A DNA stretch of 64,000 nt from positions 62,001-126,000 of the forward strand of contig NZ_JACHJB010000001.1 of NCBI RefSeq assembly GCF_014207745.1, in the 5' to 3' direction. Position 1 is the stretch's first letter. Every line of letters begins with the position of its first letter. Made by a program: the position numbers and the translations under genes. Positions 1 to 8,882 of this stretch are shown in pieces. Below the pieces are notes generated by a model. The model did no database searches and was not told where the DNA came from. It saw only the letters and a program-made list of their open reading frames with translations. Source of the stretch: Nonomuraea muscovyensis (GTDB lineage: Bacteria > Actinomycetota > Actinomycetes > Streptosporangiales > Streptosporangiaceae).

Positions 1-694
1 GCCGTTCGCCGGCACCCCCGGCAATGCCGGCATAGCCGTGACTCCCTACCCGGAACTGGTGCGGCTCATCGGCGCGGCGAGCGCAGCCGGCATCGCGGTG
101 GCCACGCACGCCATCGGCGACCTGGCCAACCACCTCGTGATCAACGCCTACGAGGCCGCCGGCGGCCGAGCGGTCCTGCGGCACCGGATCGAGCACGCGC
201 AGCATCTCAGACCGGCCGACATCAAGAGGATGGCCGTACTCGGCGTCGTCGCCTCGATGCAGCCCGTCCACTGCACCAGCGACCTCGACCTCGTCTCCTC
301 CCTGCTCGGCGAGCGCGACCTGGCGTCCTACGCCTGGCGCACGATGCTGGACTCGGGCGTCGCGCTGGCCTTCGGCTCCGATGCGCCCGTCGAGCACCCG
401 AACCCCTTCGCCGCACTGCACGCCGCCGTGACCCGGACACGACCGGACGGCAGGCCGCCCGGCGGCTGGCAGCCAGAGCAACGACTCAGCTTCGGCGAGG
501 CGTTGCGGGCACACACCTTCGGCTCGGCCTACGCGGCCGGCGAGGAGAGGCGCAAGGGGGTGCTGGCCGAAGGCATGCTCGCGGACTTCCTGGCCCTCGA
601 CACCGACCCCTTCGCCGAACCCTCCGACGCGCTGCTGCGCACGAAAGTCCTGACCACCGTGGTCGGCGGCGAGATCCGCTGGGCACGCAGCTAA
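1..694 (+). CDS. YtcJ-like amidohydrolase, C-terminal part (cut by window edge)
   Basis: The reading frame is already open at base 2, so this is the last ~230 residues of a longer protein; the GTG at 38 is internal. It matches the C-terminal half of the amidohydrolase family 3 (YtcJ-type) metal-dependent hydrolases: metal-ligand type motifs THAIGD and IEHAQ come first, then GSDAPVE with its catalytic-type aspartate, and the tail has the usual GMLADFLALDTDPF strand closing the beta-sandwich. Such enzymes hydrolyse C-N bonds of amides or imides in the cytoplasm; the substrate is unknown. It lies 15 bp before an amino-acid-type ABC importer on the same strand, so it may act on the imported compound (inference). 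Confidence 0.85.
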   Translation, partial: PFAGTPGNAGIAVTPYPELVRLIGAASAAGIAVATHAIGDLANHLVINAYEAAGGRAVLRHRIEHAQHLRPADIKRMAVLGVVASMQPVHCTSDLDLVSSLLGERDLASYAWRTMLDSGVALAFGSDAPVEHPNPFAALHAAVTRTRPDGRPPGGWQPEQRLSFGEALRAHTFGSAYAAGEERRKGVLAEGMLADFLALDTDPFAEPSDALLRTKVLTTVVGGEIRWARS

Positions 695-709
695 GGAGAC
701 GACCCGATC

Positions 710-1672
710 ATGAACATGCGAAGCACCACCATCGGCGCCCTGCTGCTGGCCACCACCGCCTGCGGCGCCCAGTCGCTCGACGCCGGGACCGCCACGGCAG
801 GCCCCGGCGGTCAGGAGACGCCGGGCGGAACCACGCTGATCCTCGACCAGGCGCCCGCGGAGGACAAGGCCGCCACGATCATCAATGCCATCACCCCGGA
901 CCAGAACCTCGCCGCCAAGGTCCCGGCCGAGGTGAAGGCGGACGGCCTCAAGGTCACGACGTCCGTGGGCTACCCGCCCATGGAACTCTTCGCCGGCGAC
1001 AGGAAGACACCGATCGGTCTGGACCCCGCCCTGGCCCGCGCCATCGCCAGGAAGCTCGGCGTCAGGGTGACGATCAGCGACGAGGACTTCAACGCCCAGA
1101 TCCCCGGCGTCATCACCGGCCGGTACGACATGATCATGTCATCGATGTCGGACACCCCGGAGCGGCAGGCCAAGGTCACCTTCGTCGACTACGTCCGAGC
1201 CGGCGCCGGCATGCTCGTCAAGGCCGGCAACCCGGAAGGCATCAAGGGACCGGGCGACCTGTGCGGCAAGACGGTCTCCGTCGTCGACAACGGGACCTCC
1301 CTGGAACTGGCCGACACCTACGACAGCGACTGCGAGAAGGCCGGCAGAACCGGCGTCGACATCCTCAAGTTCCCCGGCGATCAGGAAGCGCTCCTCCAGG
1401 TCAAGAACGGACGCGCCCAGGCCAACATCACCGACTACGTCGTGGCGGCGTACAAGGCCGGCGACCCGAAGTCGGGCGTCGAAGCGCTGGCCATCGACGG
1501 CACCGAAAGCCCGTGGGGCATCGGCATGAATCCGAAGAACGAGGAGCTCATCGCGTCTGTCAGGAGCGCCCTTGACGCACTCATCAACAGCGGTGAGTAC
1601 GGCGGCATCCTCAAGTCGTGGTCCCTGGAGAAGCTCGCAGTGCGGTCAGCCGTGGTCAACGGCGGGAAGTAG
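710..1672 (+). CDS. ABC transporter substrate-binding protein, polar amino-acid type (SBP_bac_3)
   Basis: 320 residues. The start has a short hydrophobic signal ending TTAC, a weak lipobox, so it is probably an exported lipoprotein. The family 3 solute-binding fold begins near residue 85 ([13 protein letters not shown]), continues through [15 protein letters not shown] and the [14 protein letters not shown] stretch typical of this family, and ends with a helix containing [10 protein letters not shown]. The protein captures a polar amino acid or a similar small ligand outside the membrane and passes it to the permease encoded next. A ~60-residue Gly/Thr/Ala-rich segment follows the lipobox. 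The stop is 5 bp from the permease start, so it is the first transporter gene of an operon with the amidohydrolase. The ligand cannot be read from sequence. Confidence 0.88.
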   Translation: MNMRSTTIGALLLATTACGAQSLDAGTATAGPGGQETPGGTTLILDQAPAEDKAATIINAITPDQNLAAKVPAEVKADGLKVTTSVGYPPMELFAGDRKTPIGLDPALARAIARKLGVRVTISDEDFNAQIPGVITGRYDMIMSSMSDTPERQAKVTFVDYVRAGAGMLVKAGNPEGIKGPGDLCGKTVSVVDNGTSLELADTYDSDCEKAGRTGVDILKFPGDQEALLQVKNGRAQANITDYVVAAYKAGDPKSGVEALAIDGTESPWGIGMNPKNEELIASVRSALDALINSGEYGGILKSWSLEKLAVRSAVVNGGK

Positions 1673-1677
1673 CCGAC

Positions 1678-2586
1678 GTGCGTACGGAACCCATCGTCAG
1701 CCCGGCCGGCAGGCCGGTCCCGGTCGCGCGCCCGCGCCACTGGGGCCGCCTGCTGGCGGGCACCGGCGCGGTCCTCGTCTTCGGCTGGCTGGTCCTGCTC
1801 CTCGTCGCCAACCCCAATCTGGACTGGAGCGCCGTCGGCCGCTATCTGTTCGACGGGCAGATCCTGGCGGGGATCCTCGTCACGCTCGAGATCTCGGTGC
1901 TGGCCACCGCCATCGGCCTCAGCCTGGGAGTGCTGCTCGCGGTGATGCGGCTGGCGCACAACCCGGTGCTGCGCCGGCTGGCGACGCTCTACATCTGGTT
2001 CTTCCGCGGCACGCCCCTGCTGGTCCAGCTCATCTTCTGGTACAACCTGGCGTTCCTCTTCCCGGTGCTGGTGCTGAAAGTACCGTTCACCTCGGTCGGG
2101 GTGAAGTGGGACACCAACGAGGTGATGACCGGATTCACCGCGGCCATGCTCGGCCTCGGGCTGAATCTCGCCGCCTACTTCGCCGAGACGGTGCGGGCCG
2201 GGATCCAGGCCGTGGACCGCGGCCAGACGGAGGCGGCGTACGCCCTCGGCATGACCCCGGCCAAACGGATGCGCGTCGTCGTGCTGCCCCAAGCGCTGCG
2301 GATCATCATCCCGCCCACCGGCAACGAGTTCATCTCCATGCTGAAGACGACGTCCCTGGTGTACGTGGTGGCCGGTCACGACCTGATGACCAATGCCAGC
2401 CAGATCTACAAGTCCAACAATCTGATCATGGAACTGCTCATCGTGGCAAGCCTGTGGTACATGCTCATGACAGCGGTCGCCACCTTCCTGCAAGGCAGGC
2501 TGGAACGCCGGTTCGGCTCCGACGCGGTACGGCTGGTCCGCAAGAACCTGACCAGCCGCATGTTCCTGCCGAAGGTGACCGCATGA
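1678..2586 (+). CDS. ABC transporter permease, polar amino-acid type (HisM/GlnP family)
   Basis: 302 residues with about five membrane segments. The cytoplasmic EAA loop that contacts the ATPase is seen as [24 protein letters not shown]. The family signatures [12 protein letters not shown] and [10 protein letters not shown] are present. An upstream in-frame GTG at 1618 lies inside the preceding gene; the GTG at 1678, five bases after that gene stops, fits better. The product ends in an ATGA overlap with the ATPase gene. It forms the membrane channel of the importer, probably as a homodimer because no second permease gene is present. Confidence 0.88.
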   Translation: MRTEPIVSPAGRPVPVARPRHWGRLLAGTGAVLVFGWLVLLLVANPNLDWSAVGRYLFDGQILAGILVTLEISVLATAIGLSLGVLLAVMRLAHNPVLRRLATLYIWFFRGTPLLVQLIFWYNLAFLFPVLVLKVPFTSVGVKWDTNEVMTGFTAAMLGLGLNLAAYFAETVRAGIQAVDRGQTEAAYALGMTPAKRMRVVVLPQALRIIIPPTGNEFISMLKTTSLVYVVAGHDLMTNASQIYKSNNLIMELLIVASLWYMLMTAVATFLQGRLERRFGSDAVRLVRKNLTSRMFLPKVTA

Positions 2587-3344
2587 GCGTGATCGTCGCC
2601 GCCTCCGACGTCCGGATGAGCTACGGCGACACCCAGGTGCTCAACGGGGTCGACTTCACCGTGAGGCAGGGAGAGGTGAGCTGCGTCATCGGCCCGTCAG
2701 GCTCGGGCAAGTCCACCTTCCTCCGTTGCGTCAACGGGCTCGAACCCGTCCTCGGCGGCAGCCTGCAGGTCCTCGGTGAAGAAGTGGGCTACACGATGGG
2801 CGCCGGCCGGTACCACCCGTGGACGCCGAAACAGTTCGCCGCCTTCCGCAGGAACATCGGGATGGTGTTCCAACGCTTCAACCTCTTCGCCCACCAGACA
2901 GCGTTGGAGAACGTCGCCTGCGCACCGATCCACGTGGCCGGCCGGCCGCCGGCGGCGGCGCGGCAGCTCGCCATGCGCCACCTCGAACAGGTCGGGCTGG
3001 CCGCGCACGCGCACAAGCGGCCCCACCAGCTCTCGGGTGGCCAGCAGCAGCGTGTGGCCATCGCCAGGGCGTTGGCGATGGAACCGGCGCTCATGCTGTT
3101 CGACGAGCCGACCTCGGCGCTCGATCCCGAGTTGGTGGACGAGGTGCTGGAGGTGATGAAGGCACTGGCGCGCGGCGGAATGACCATGATCGTCGTGACG
3201 CACGAGATCGGGTTCGCCCGCGAGGTCGGTGACACGCTGACGTTCTTCGCCGACGGTGTCGTCGTGGAAAGCGGGCGGCCAGAGGCCGTCCTCGCCGAAC
3301 CACGCCACGAGCGGACCCGGACGTTCCTGGCGAGCGTGCTGTGA
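2583..3344 (+). CDS. ABC transporter ATP-binding protein, polar amino-acid type (GlnQ/HisP family)
   Basis: 253 residues, a full-length nucleotide-binding domain. Walker A is GPSGSGKST (37-45), the ABC signature LSGGQ is at 150-154, and Walker B ends in D174-E175 (LMLFDEP). It energises the adjacent permease by ATP hydrolysis on the cytoplasmic side. The ATG overlaps the permease stop by 4 nt, so translation is probably coupled. The insertion with sequence [15 protein letters not shown], between Walker A and the Q-loop, is somewhat longer than in GlnQ. Two hairpins follow the stop, so the operon probably ends here. Confidence 0.9.
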   Translation: MSVIVAASDVRMSYGDTQVLNGVDFTVRQGEVSCVIGPSGSGKSTFLRCVNGLEPVLGGSLQVLGEEVGYTMGAGRYHPWTPKQFAAFRRNIGMVFQRFNLFAHQTALENVACAPIHVAGRPPAAARQLAMRHLEQVGLAAHAHKRPHQLSGGQQQRVAIARALAMEPALMLFDEPTSALDPELVDEVLEVMKALARGGMTMIVVTHEIGFAREVGDTLTFFADGVVVESGRPEAVLAEPRHERTRTFLASVL

Positions 3345-3373
3345 ATCCGCTCGGTGAGTCATCGCTGTCGCGG

Positions 3374-3396
3374 CCGGCCCGTCGAGGACGGGCCGG
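3374..3396 (+). terminator. GC-rich hairpin after the amino-acid ABC operon
   Basis: Perfect 10-bp inverted repeat (3374-3383 with 3387-3396, 3-nt loop) thirty bases after the ATPase stop. There is no U-tract, as is usual for actinobacterial terminators. Role inferred from position and stem strength. Confidence 0.55.
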
Positions 3397-3498
3397 GCCG
3401 GCGGGGTCTCGCGCACGGCCGCGTGGATCGCCCTGACAGGCTCGGGGTTGCGGACCTCGCGGATGACGACGGTGCAGTCTGCCGGTCAGGGCCGGACG

Positions 3499-3545
3499 CC
3501 GGAGGCCCCGCCGTATCCCTCGAAGGGGTGCGGCGGGGCCTCCGG
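3499..3545. terminator. Bidirectional terminator between ABC operon and lon
   Basis: Perfect 15-bp inverted repeat: arm 3499-3513 pairs with 3531-3545 around a 17-nt loop. It ends 7 bp before the last codon of lon, which converges on it from the other strand, so it can serve both transcripts. The rest of the 3345-3552 gap shows no gene. Confidence 0.7.
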
Positions 3546-3552
3546 ACCGAGG

Positions 3553-5925
3553 TCAGGCGGCGGCCGTGGAGGGGACCTTGGCCGAGGCGAGGGCGATGTC
3601 CAGCACCTCGCGCACGTCGCTGACCGCGTGGATCGTCAGCTCGTTGCGCACCTCCTCGGGCACGTCGTCCAGGTCGGGCTCGTTGCGGGCCGGGATGAGC
3701 ACCGTGGTGATGCCCGCCCGGTGCGCCGCCAGCAGCTTCTGCTTGACGCCGCCGATCGGCAGCACCCGCCCGGTCAGCGAGATCTCGCCGGTCATGGCCA
3801 CATCACCGCGGACCTGGCGGCCCGAAAGGAGCGAGGCCAGCGCCGTCGTCAGCGTCACACCGGCCGACGGGCCGTCCTTCGGCACCGCGCCCGCCGGGAA
3901 GTGGACGTGCACCGAGCGGTCCTTCAGCGCGGTGACCGGCAGCTCCAGCTCCGCGCCGTGCGAGCGGAGGTAGGACAGGGCGATCCTGGCCGACTCCTTC
4001 ATCACGTCGCCGAGCTGCCCGGTCAGCGTGAGACCCGTCTCGCCGGTCTCGGGGTCGGCCAGCGACGCCTCCACGTACAGGACGTCGCCTCCGGCGCCCG
4101 TGACGGCCAGCCCCGTCGCGACGCCCGGCACCGAGGTGCGCTGCCGCGACTCCGGCAGCGACGACTCGGGCACGAACCGCGGCCGGCCGAGGTAGCCGAC
4201 GAGGCCCTCGGCGTCCACCCGGACGGGCAGCTCGTCCTTCGCGGCGACCTTGCGCAGGATGCGGGCGACCGAGCGCTCCAGCGACCGGACCCCGGCCTCG
4301 CGGGTGTATTCGGCGGCGAGCCTGCGCAGCGCGGCGTCCTCGACGGTGACCTCCTCGGTCGTCAGGCCCGCCAGTTCGAGCTGCCGGGGCAGCAGGTGGT
4401 CGCGGGCGATGGCGACCTTCTCGTCCTCGGTGTAGCCGTCGAGGGTGACGACCTCCATGCGGTCGAGCAGCGGCCCGGGGATGGCCTCCAGGACGTTGGC
4501 CGTGGCCAGGAAGAGCACGTCGCTCAGGTCGAGCTCGACTTCCAGGTAGTGGTCGCGGAAGGTGTGGTTCTGCGCCGGGTCGAGCACCTCGAGCAGCGCC
4601 GCGGTCGGGTCGCCGCGGTAGTCGGCGCCGACCTTGTCGACCTCGTCGAGCAGCACGACCGGGTTCATCGAGCCGGCCTCGCGGATGGCGCGGACGATGC
4701 GGCCGGGCAGCGCGCCGACGTAGGTGCGCCGGTGGCCGCGGATCTCCGCCTCGTCGCGGACGCCGCCGAGTGCGACGCGGACGAACTTGCGGCCCATCGC
4801 GCGCGCCACCGACTCGCCGAGCGAGGTCTTGCCCACGCCGGGAGGACCGGCCAGGGCGAGCACGGCGCCGCTGCGGCGGCCGCCCACCACGCCGAGGCCC
4901 TTGTCCTGGCGGCGCTTGCGCACGGCCAGGTGCTCGAGGATGCGGTCCTTGACGTCGCTCAGGCCGGTGTGGTCGGCGTCGAGCACGTCACGCGCACCGG
5001 TGATGTCGTAGTTGTCCTCGGTGCGCTCGTTCCACGGGATGTCGAGCACGGTGTCGAGCCAGGTGCGGATCCAGCCGGTCTCGGGCGACTGGTCGGAGGT
5101 GCGCTCCAGCTTGTCGACCTCCTTGAGCGCGGCCTCGCGCACCTTGGCGGGCAGGTCGGCGGCCTCGACGCGGGCGCGGTAGTCTTCCTCCTCGCTCTCC
5201 GCGGAGTCGCCGTTGAGCTCCTTCAGCTCCTTGCGGACCGCGGCGAGCTGCTGGCGCAGCAGGAACTCACGCTGCTGCTTCTCCATGCCCTCCTGGACGT
5301 CCTTGCGGATCGTCTCGGCCACGTCGAGCTCGGCCAGGTGCTCGCGGGACCACTCCACCAGGCGGGCCAGCCGGTCGGCCGGGTCGGCCGCCTCCAGCAG
5401 CTCGACCTTCTGGGCCGTGGTCAGCCACGGGGTGTAGCCGGAGCTGTCGGCGAGCACGGAGGGGTCGTCGATCTGGTTGACCTGGTCGACGACCTGCCAG
5501 GCGCCGCGCTTCTGCAAGATCGTGGTCGCCAGGGCCTTGTACTCCTTGGCCAGCTCGTGGGCGCGCTCGCTCACCGCGACCTGGTCGACGGTGATGGCCT
5601 CCACCCACAGCGCGGCACCGGGGCCGGTCGTGCCGGTGCCCACGCGCACCCGGTCGACGCCGCGCACCACGGCGGCGGGCTCGCCTCCCGGCAGCCTGCC
5701 CACCTGCTCGACGACGGCCTGCACGCCGACCGCGCCGTAGCGACCGTCGATCCGGGGAACGAGGAGCACCCGCGGCTTGTTACGCCCGGATGCGCGGCTC
5801 GACGACTCGGCCGCGTCGATGGCTGCCCGCACCTCGGAGTCGGACAGGTCCAGCGGCACCACCATGCCCGGCAGCACGACCTCGTCATCGAGCGGCAGGA
5901 CCGGCAGGATCAAGCTCTCACTCAT
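3553..5925 (-). CDS. lon: ATP-dependent Lon protease
   Basis: 790 residues, the normal size for LonA. The order is N-terminal substrate-recognition domain, coiled-coil helices, AAA+ module with Walker A GPPGVGKT (lysine 366) and VVLLDEVDK Walker B, then the serine-lysine protease domain. The catalytic Ser687 lies in KDGPSAG and Lys730 in GGVKQK, 43 residues apart as in characterised Lon proteins. It degrades misfolded and regulatory proteins in the cytoplasm. The ATG at 5925 has a GGAG ribosome site 6-7 nt upstream. The promoter carries a HAIR operator, so heat-shock control by HspR is likely. The gene stands alone and converges with the ABC operon. Confidence 0.97.
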   Translation of the reverse strand: MSESLILPVLPLDDEVVLPGMVVPLDLSDSEVRAAIDAAESSSRASGRNKPRVLLVPRIDGRYGAVGVQAVVEQVGRLPGGEPAAVVRGVDRVRVGTGTTGPGAALWVEAITVDQVAVSERAHELAKEYKALATTILQKRGAWQVVDQVNQIDDPSVLADSSGYTPWLTTAQKVELLEAADPADRLARLVEWSREHLAELDVAETIRKDVQEGMEKQQREFLLRQQLAAVRKELKELNGDSAESEEEDYRARVEAADLPAKVREAALKEVDKLERTSDQSPETGWIRTWLDTVLDIPWNERTEDNYDITGARDVLDADHTGLSDVKDRILEHLAVRKRRQDKGLGVVGGRRSGAVLALAGPPGVGKTSLGESVARAMGRKFVRVALGGVRDEAEIRGHRRTYVGALPGRIVRAIREAGSMNPVVLLDEVDKVGADYRGDPTAALLEVLDPAQNHTFRDHYLEVELDLSDVLFLATANVLEAIPGPLLDRMEVVTLDGYTEDEKVAIARDHLLPRQLELAGLTTEEVTVEDAALRRLAAEYTREAGVRSLERSVARILRKVAAKDELPVRVDAEGLVGYLGRPRFVPESSLPESRQRTSVPGVATGLAVTGAGGDVLYVEASLADPETGETGLTLTGQLGDVMKESARIALSYLRSHGAELELPVTALKDRSVHVHFPAGAVPKDGPSAGVTLTTALASLLSGRQVRGDVAMTGEISLTGRVLPIGGVKQKLLAAHRAGITTVLIPARNEPDLDDVPEEVRNELTIHAVSDVREVLDIALASAKVPSTAAA

Positions 5926-5940
5926 GCGAACTCCAAAGGG

Positions 5941-5959
5941 TTGAGTTATACAGACTCAA
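5941..5959 (-). promoter_or_regulatory. HAIR operator (HspR site) upstream of lon
   Basis: TTGAGT-N7-ACTCAA, arms at 5941-5946 and 5954-5959, ending 16 bp upstream of the lon start codon. This matches the core of the HspR-associated inverted repeat (CTTGAGT-N7-ACTCAAG) except for the outermost base pair. HspR is known to repress lon in Streptomyces. The spacer contains a TATAAC-like -10 on the lon strand, which would place the repressor on the promoter itself. Confidence 0.85.
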
Positions 5960-6170
5960 TTCATCAGAGCCTCCGGATGTTCCCTTGCTTGCCGATGTTC
6001 GCTCACAGCGAGCGTAATCATGTAAGACGACCAGTGGCATGCCTGTATGGGCATGGCGTGGCTGCGAACACGCATTAGACGGGCATGTGTCGTCAGGCGC
6101 ATCCTCGACCTACATCAAGCGTCTTGCCGGCTGGGGGGACAGGGCGAACGCAGCCGATCTGGAGCACCAC

Positions 6171-7469
6171 ATGAATCGAAGACTGACAGGCCTGGCGGCC
6201 GCCGTCGCGGCATCCCTGATCCTCACCGGATGTTCCGACGGGAGCGATCAGCAGCGTGCGGCCGAGCCCGCGAAGAAGACACAGATCTACCTGGTCGACG
6301 GCAACACCACCCAGTACGGCGACGAGTTCACGGCCGGCACGTTCGACGGAGTGAAGGGCGTCATCCCGGGCGGCCGGTCGACCGACGAGTTCCGCGAGCG
6401 GCTGCTGGCCGCCGACCCCCGCCTGAAGGACTTCGCCTACGCGGTGGAGTCGTACGACTCGGTGATCGTCACCGCACTCGCGGCGGAGGCCGCCGAGAGC
6501 GACGGCGCGAAGGCGGTCGCCGCCAGGATGCGGGACGTCTCGAACGCGCCGGGCGAGAAGTGCACCACCTTCGCGGCCTGCTCGAAGCTGCTCAAGGACG
6601 GAGCCGAGATCGACTATGACGGGCTGAGCGGCCCGATCGACCTCAACAGGACCGGCAGCCCGTCGGCCGCCTCCGTCGGCGTCTTCCAGTACGGGAAGGA
6701 CAACACCTACCAGGCCGTCGGCTACGAGACGGGCAAGGCGTCCGCCGACCCCGATCCCCTCCCCGCGCAGGGGATCAGTGGAGCGGGCACCCCCGGCGAC
6801 GGCCGGCTGGTGCTCGGCTCCCTCCTGCCGCAGACCGGTGATCTCTCCTATCTCGGCCCGCCGATGTCGGCCGGGGTCAAGGTGGCCGTCGCCGAGCTGA
6901 ACGACCACGGCGGGGTCCTGGGCGAGGACGTCAAGCTGGTCGCCGGGGACTCCGGTGACGGAACCCCCAACATCGCGCCCCAGGAGACCGACAAGCTCCT
7001 CGACCAGGACGTGGACGTCATCGTCGGCACGGCCTCGTCGAGCGTCTCCCTCAGCGTCCTCGACAAGATCGTGAACGCGGGAGTCCTCAACATCTCACCC
7101 TCGGTGACGTCCCCGGAGTTCGACACCTTCCCCGACAAGGGGCTCTTCTTCCGCCTGATGCAGTCGGACGCGCTGCAGGGCGGTGTGCTCGCCAACACGA
7201 TGTCGAACGACGGCTACACCGACATCGCGATCCTCGTCCGGCAGGACGCGTGGGGACAGGGCCTCGCGGCGGGCATCAAGGCGTCGTTCGAGGAGTCGGG
7301 AGGCAACGTCGTCGCCACCCGCTTCTACGCCCCGGACTCGGGCGGATTCACCGCCGAGGTGAACGCCGTCAAGGCGGCCGATCCGGACGCCATCGCACTC
7401 GTCGGGTTCGACGAGACCAAGAAGATCGTGCCCGAGCTGATCAAGGCCGGTCTCTGGATGGGTCGGTAG
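6171..7469 (+). CDS. livJ: Branched-chain-type ABC substrate-binding lipoprotein with circularly permuted domain order
   Basis: 432 residues. A lipoprotein signal peptide is clear (MNRR start, hydrophobic stretch, lipobox LTGC with Cys21). What follows is odd. Residues ~37-190 (from QIYLVDGN through DYDGLSG and FQYGKDN) are what I know as the C-terminal part of this actinobacterial Leu/Ile/Val-type binding-protein family. An ~18-residue Pro/Gly-rich linker (191-208) follows. Residues 209-432 (from GDGRLVLGSLLPQTGDLSYLG to IVPELIKAGL) are the usual N-terminal half. The halves are swapped while the signal peptide stays first, and the frame is intact. The canonical break would lie between IKAGL and QIYLVDGN. 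The protein should still form both lobes and bind ligand outside the membrane. It is the first gene of the liv-nba region. The ATG at 6171 is chosen because it opens the signal peptide; the frame is open further upstream to 6039. Confidence 0.93.
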   Translation: MNRRLTGLAAAVAASLILTGCSDGSDQQRAAEPAKKTQIYLVDGNTTQYGDEFTAGTFDGVKGVIPGGRSTDEFRERLLAADPRLKDFAYAVESYDSVIVTALAAEAAESDGAKAVAARMRDVSNAPGEKCTTFAACSKLLKDGAEIDYDGLSGPIDLNRTGSPSAASVGVFQYGKDNTYQAVGYETGKASADPDPLPAQGISGAGTPGDGRLVLGSLLPQTGDLSYLGPPMSAGVKVAVAELNDHGGVLGEDVKLVAGDSGDGTPNIAPQETDKLLDQDVDVIVGTASSSVSLSVLDKIVNAGVLNISPSVTSPEFDTFPDKGLFFRLMQSDALQGGVLANTMSNDGYTDIAILVRQDAWGQGLAAGIKASFEESGGNVVATRFYAPDSGGFTAEVNAVKAADPDAIALVGFDETKKIVPELIKAGLWMGR

Positions 7470-7482
7470 CACGACCCGCGGT

Positions 7483-7516
7483 GCCGTGCGCCGGAGGCGA
7501 CACCCCGGCGCACGGC
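7483..7516 (+). terminator. Intercistronic stem-loop between livJ and livH
   Basis: Perfect 12-bp inverted repeat (7483-7494 with 7505-7516, 10-nt loop), 13 bp after the binding-protein stop. Hairpins here commonly stabilise the binding-protein mRNA or partly terminate, so that binding protein exceeds permease. The exact function is inference. Confidence 0.6.
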
Positions 7517-7551
7517 CCGGAATCCCCATCTCACCAGCACCTGGAGTTCCC

Positions 7552-8868
7552 GTGCGGTTGCGTCCTGCCCTCTGCCTCGTCCTGCTCGTCGTGGCCCTGT
7601 TCGGCGCCGGCTCCACGGCGGTCGCGGCGGCTTCCACCGTCGGCACGGCCGCGCTCACGGCCCGCGGCGACGACCCCGAGACCGTGAAGGTCACCGGCAA
7701 GCTGGTCAACCGCGACGACACGGGGTCGACGCCGGTCGGCGGCGGCAAGGTGACGGTGACCGGCGCGTCGGGCGCCGAGTACTCCGCCACCAGCCGGCCG
7801 GACGGCGGTTTCTCCGTCGAGGTGCCGTTCGAGGTCGGGCCCCTCTCGATCGAGCTCGACGAGCGATCGCTCCCGGATGGCGTCACCCTGCGCGAGGGCG
7901 GGCGCAATCCGATCACCAGGACGGTCTCGGGGACGCTTCCGCTGACGGTCACCTTCGTCCTGGGCAAGGGCGACCGTCAGACGATGAGCTGGGCCGACCA
8001 GATCCCCCAGAGCCTGTTCAACGGCCTCTACTTCGGCCTGATCATCTCGCTCGGCGCGCTGGGGCTGTCGCTGATCTTCGCCACCACCCGGCTGACGAAC
8101 TTCGCGCACGGCGAGATGGTGACGTTCGGCGCACTCGTGACGTACGCGCTCAACGTGACGGGGATCGACATCTGGCTGGCCGGTCTCCTCGCGGCGGGGC
8201 TGGCCGGCGTGTTCGGGTTCGCGCAGGACCGGTTCTTCTGGCGGCCGATCCGGCGGCGAGGGACCGGCGTCCTCGCCATGATGATCATCTCGATCGGTGT
8301 CCAGTTCATCCTCCGCAACGTCTACCAGTTCTTCACCGGCGGGCGGACCGAGACCTACCGCCAGTACACGACGCCGGAAGGGCACCGGCTCGGCCCGATC
8401 ACGTACTCCGTCCGCGACGTGGTCTGCGTGGCGATCGCGCTGGTGCTGGTCGTCGGTGTGACGATCGCGCTCCGGCGGACCCGGCTCGGGCGGGCGACCC
8501 GGGCGGTGGCCGACAACGCGGCGCTCGCCGCGACGACGGGCATCAACGTCAACCGGGTCATCACGACCGTCTGGTCGGTGGGCGCGCTGCTCGCCGCGAC
8601 GTGCGGCCTGCTCCTCGGCTTCAGCCAGGCCGTGAAGTTCGACCTCGGCGCCCTCCAGCTCCTGGTGATGTTCGCCGCCATCACGGTGGGCGGGCTCGGA
8701 TCCGTGTGGGGAGCCGTCCTCGGCAGCCTGCTCGTGGGCACCCTGATCGAGATGTCGACCCTGGTCATCCCATCCGAGCTCAAGATGGCCGCCGCGCTGT
8801 TCCTGCTCATCGGCGTGCTCCTCGTCCGGCCGCAGGGACTCCTCGGGCGCGCACAGCGCATCGGTTGA
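7552..8868 (+). CDS. livH: LivH-type permease fused to an exported N-terminal beta domain
   Basis: 438 residues. The GTG at 7552 opens a signal peptide (RPALCLVLLVVALFGAGSTAVAAA). Residues ~40-140 look like a carboxypeptidase-regulatory or Ig-like beta domain (VKVTGKLVNRD, GGGKVTVTGASG, PDGGFSVEVPF). The permease proper begins near residue 145 with SLFNGLYFGLIISLGALGLSLIF and has the TTRLTNFAHGEMV motif of LivH proteins. A LivH without the extra domain is ~290-300 residues. The exported domain faces the binding protein and could help docking (inference). It heads the membrane and ATPase genes livHMGF, separated from livJ by a hairpin. Confidence 0.88.
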   Translation: MRLRPALCLVLLVVALFGAGSTAVAAASTVGTAALTARGDDPETVKVTGKLVNRDDTGSTPVGGGKVTVTGASGAEYSATSRPDGGFSVEVPFEVGPLSIELDERSLPDGVTLREGGRNPITRTVSGTLPLTVTFVLGKGDRQTMSWADQIPQSLFNGLYFGLIISLGALGLSLIFATTRLTNFAHGEMVTFGALVTYALNVTGIDIWLAGLLAAGLAGVFGFAQDRFFWRPIRRRGTGVLAMMIISIGVQFILRNVYQFFTGGRTETYRQYTTPEGHRLGPITYSVRDVVCVAIALVLVVGVTIALRRTRLGRATRAVADNAALAATTGINVNRVITTVWSVGALLAATCGLLLGFSQAVKFDLGALQLLVMFAAITVGGLGSVWGAVLGSLLVGTLIEMSTLVIPSELKMAAALFLLIGVLLVRPQGLLGRAQRIG

Positions 8869-8882
8869 TCGAGAGGAACGAC

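Noticed and set aside
3448-6078. Open frame of 876 codons on the plus strand opposite lon
   Set aside because: It is a shadow of the GC-rich lon gene; it is Val/Gly/His/Leu-rich with no domain, and lon has all catalytic residues.
6039-6170. Upstream extension of livJ (44 more codons)
   Set aside because: The ATG at 6171 opens a perfect lipoprotein signal peptide; an extension would bury it.
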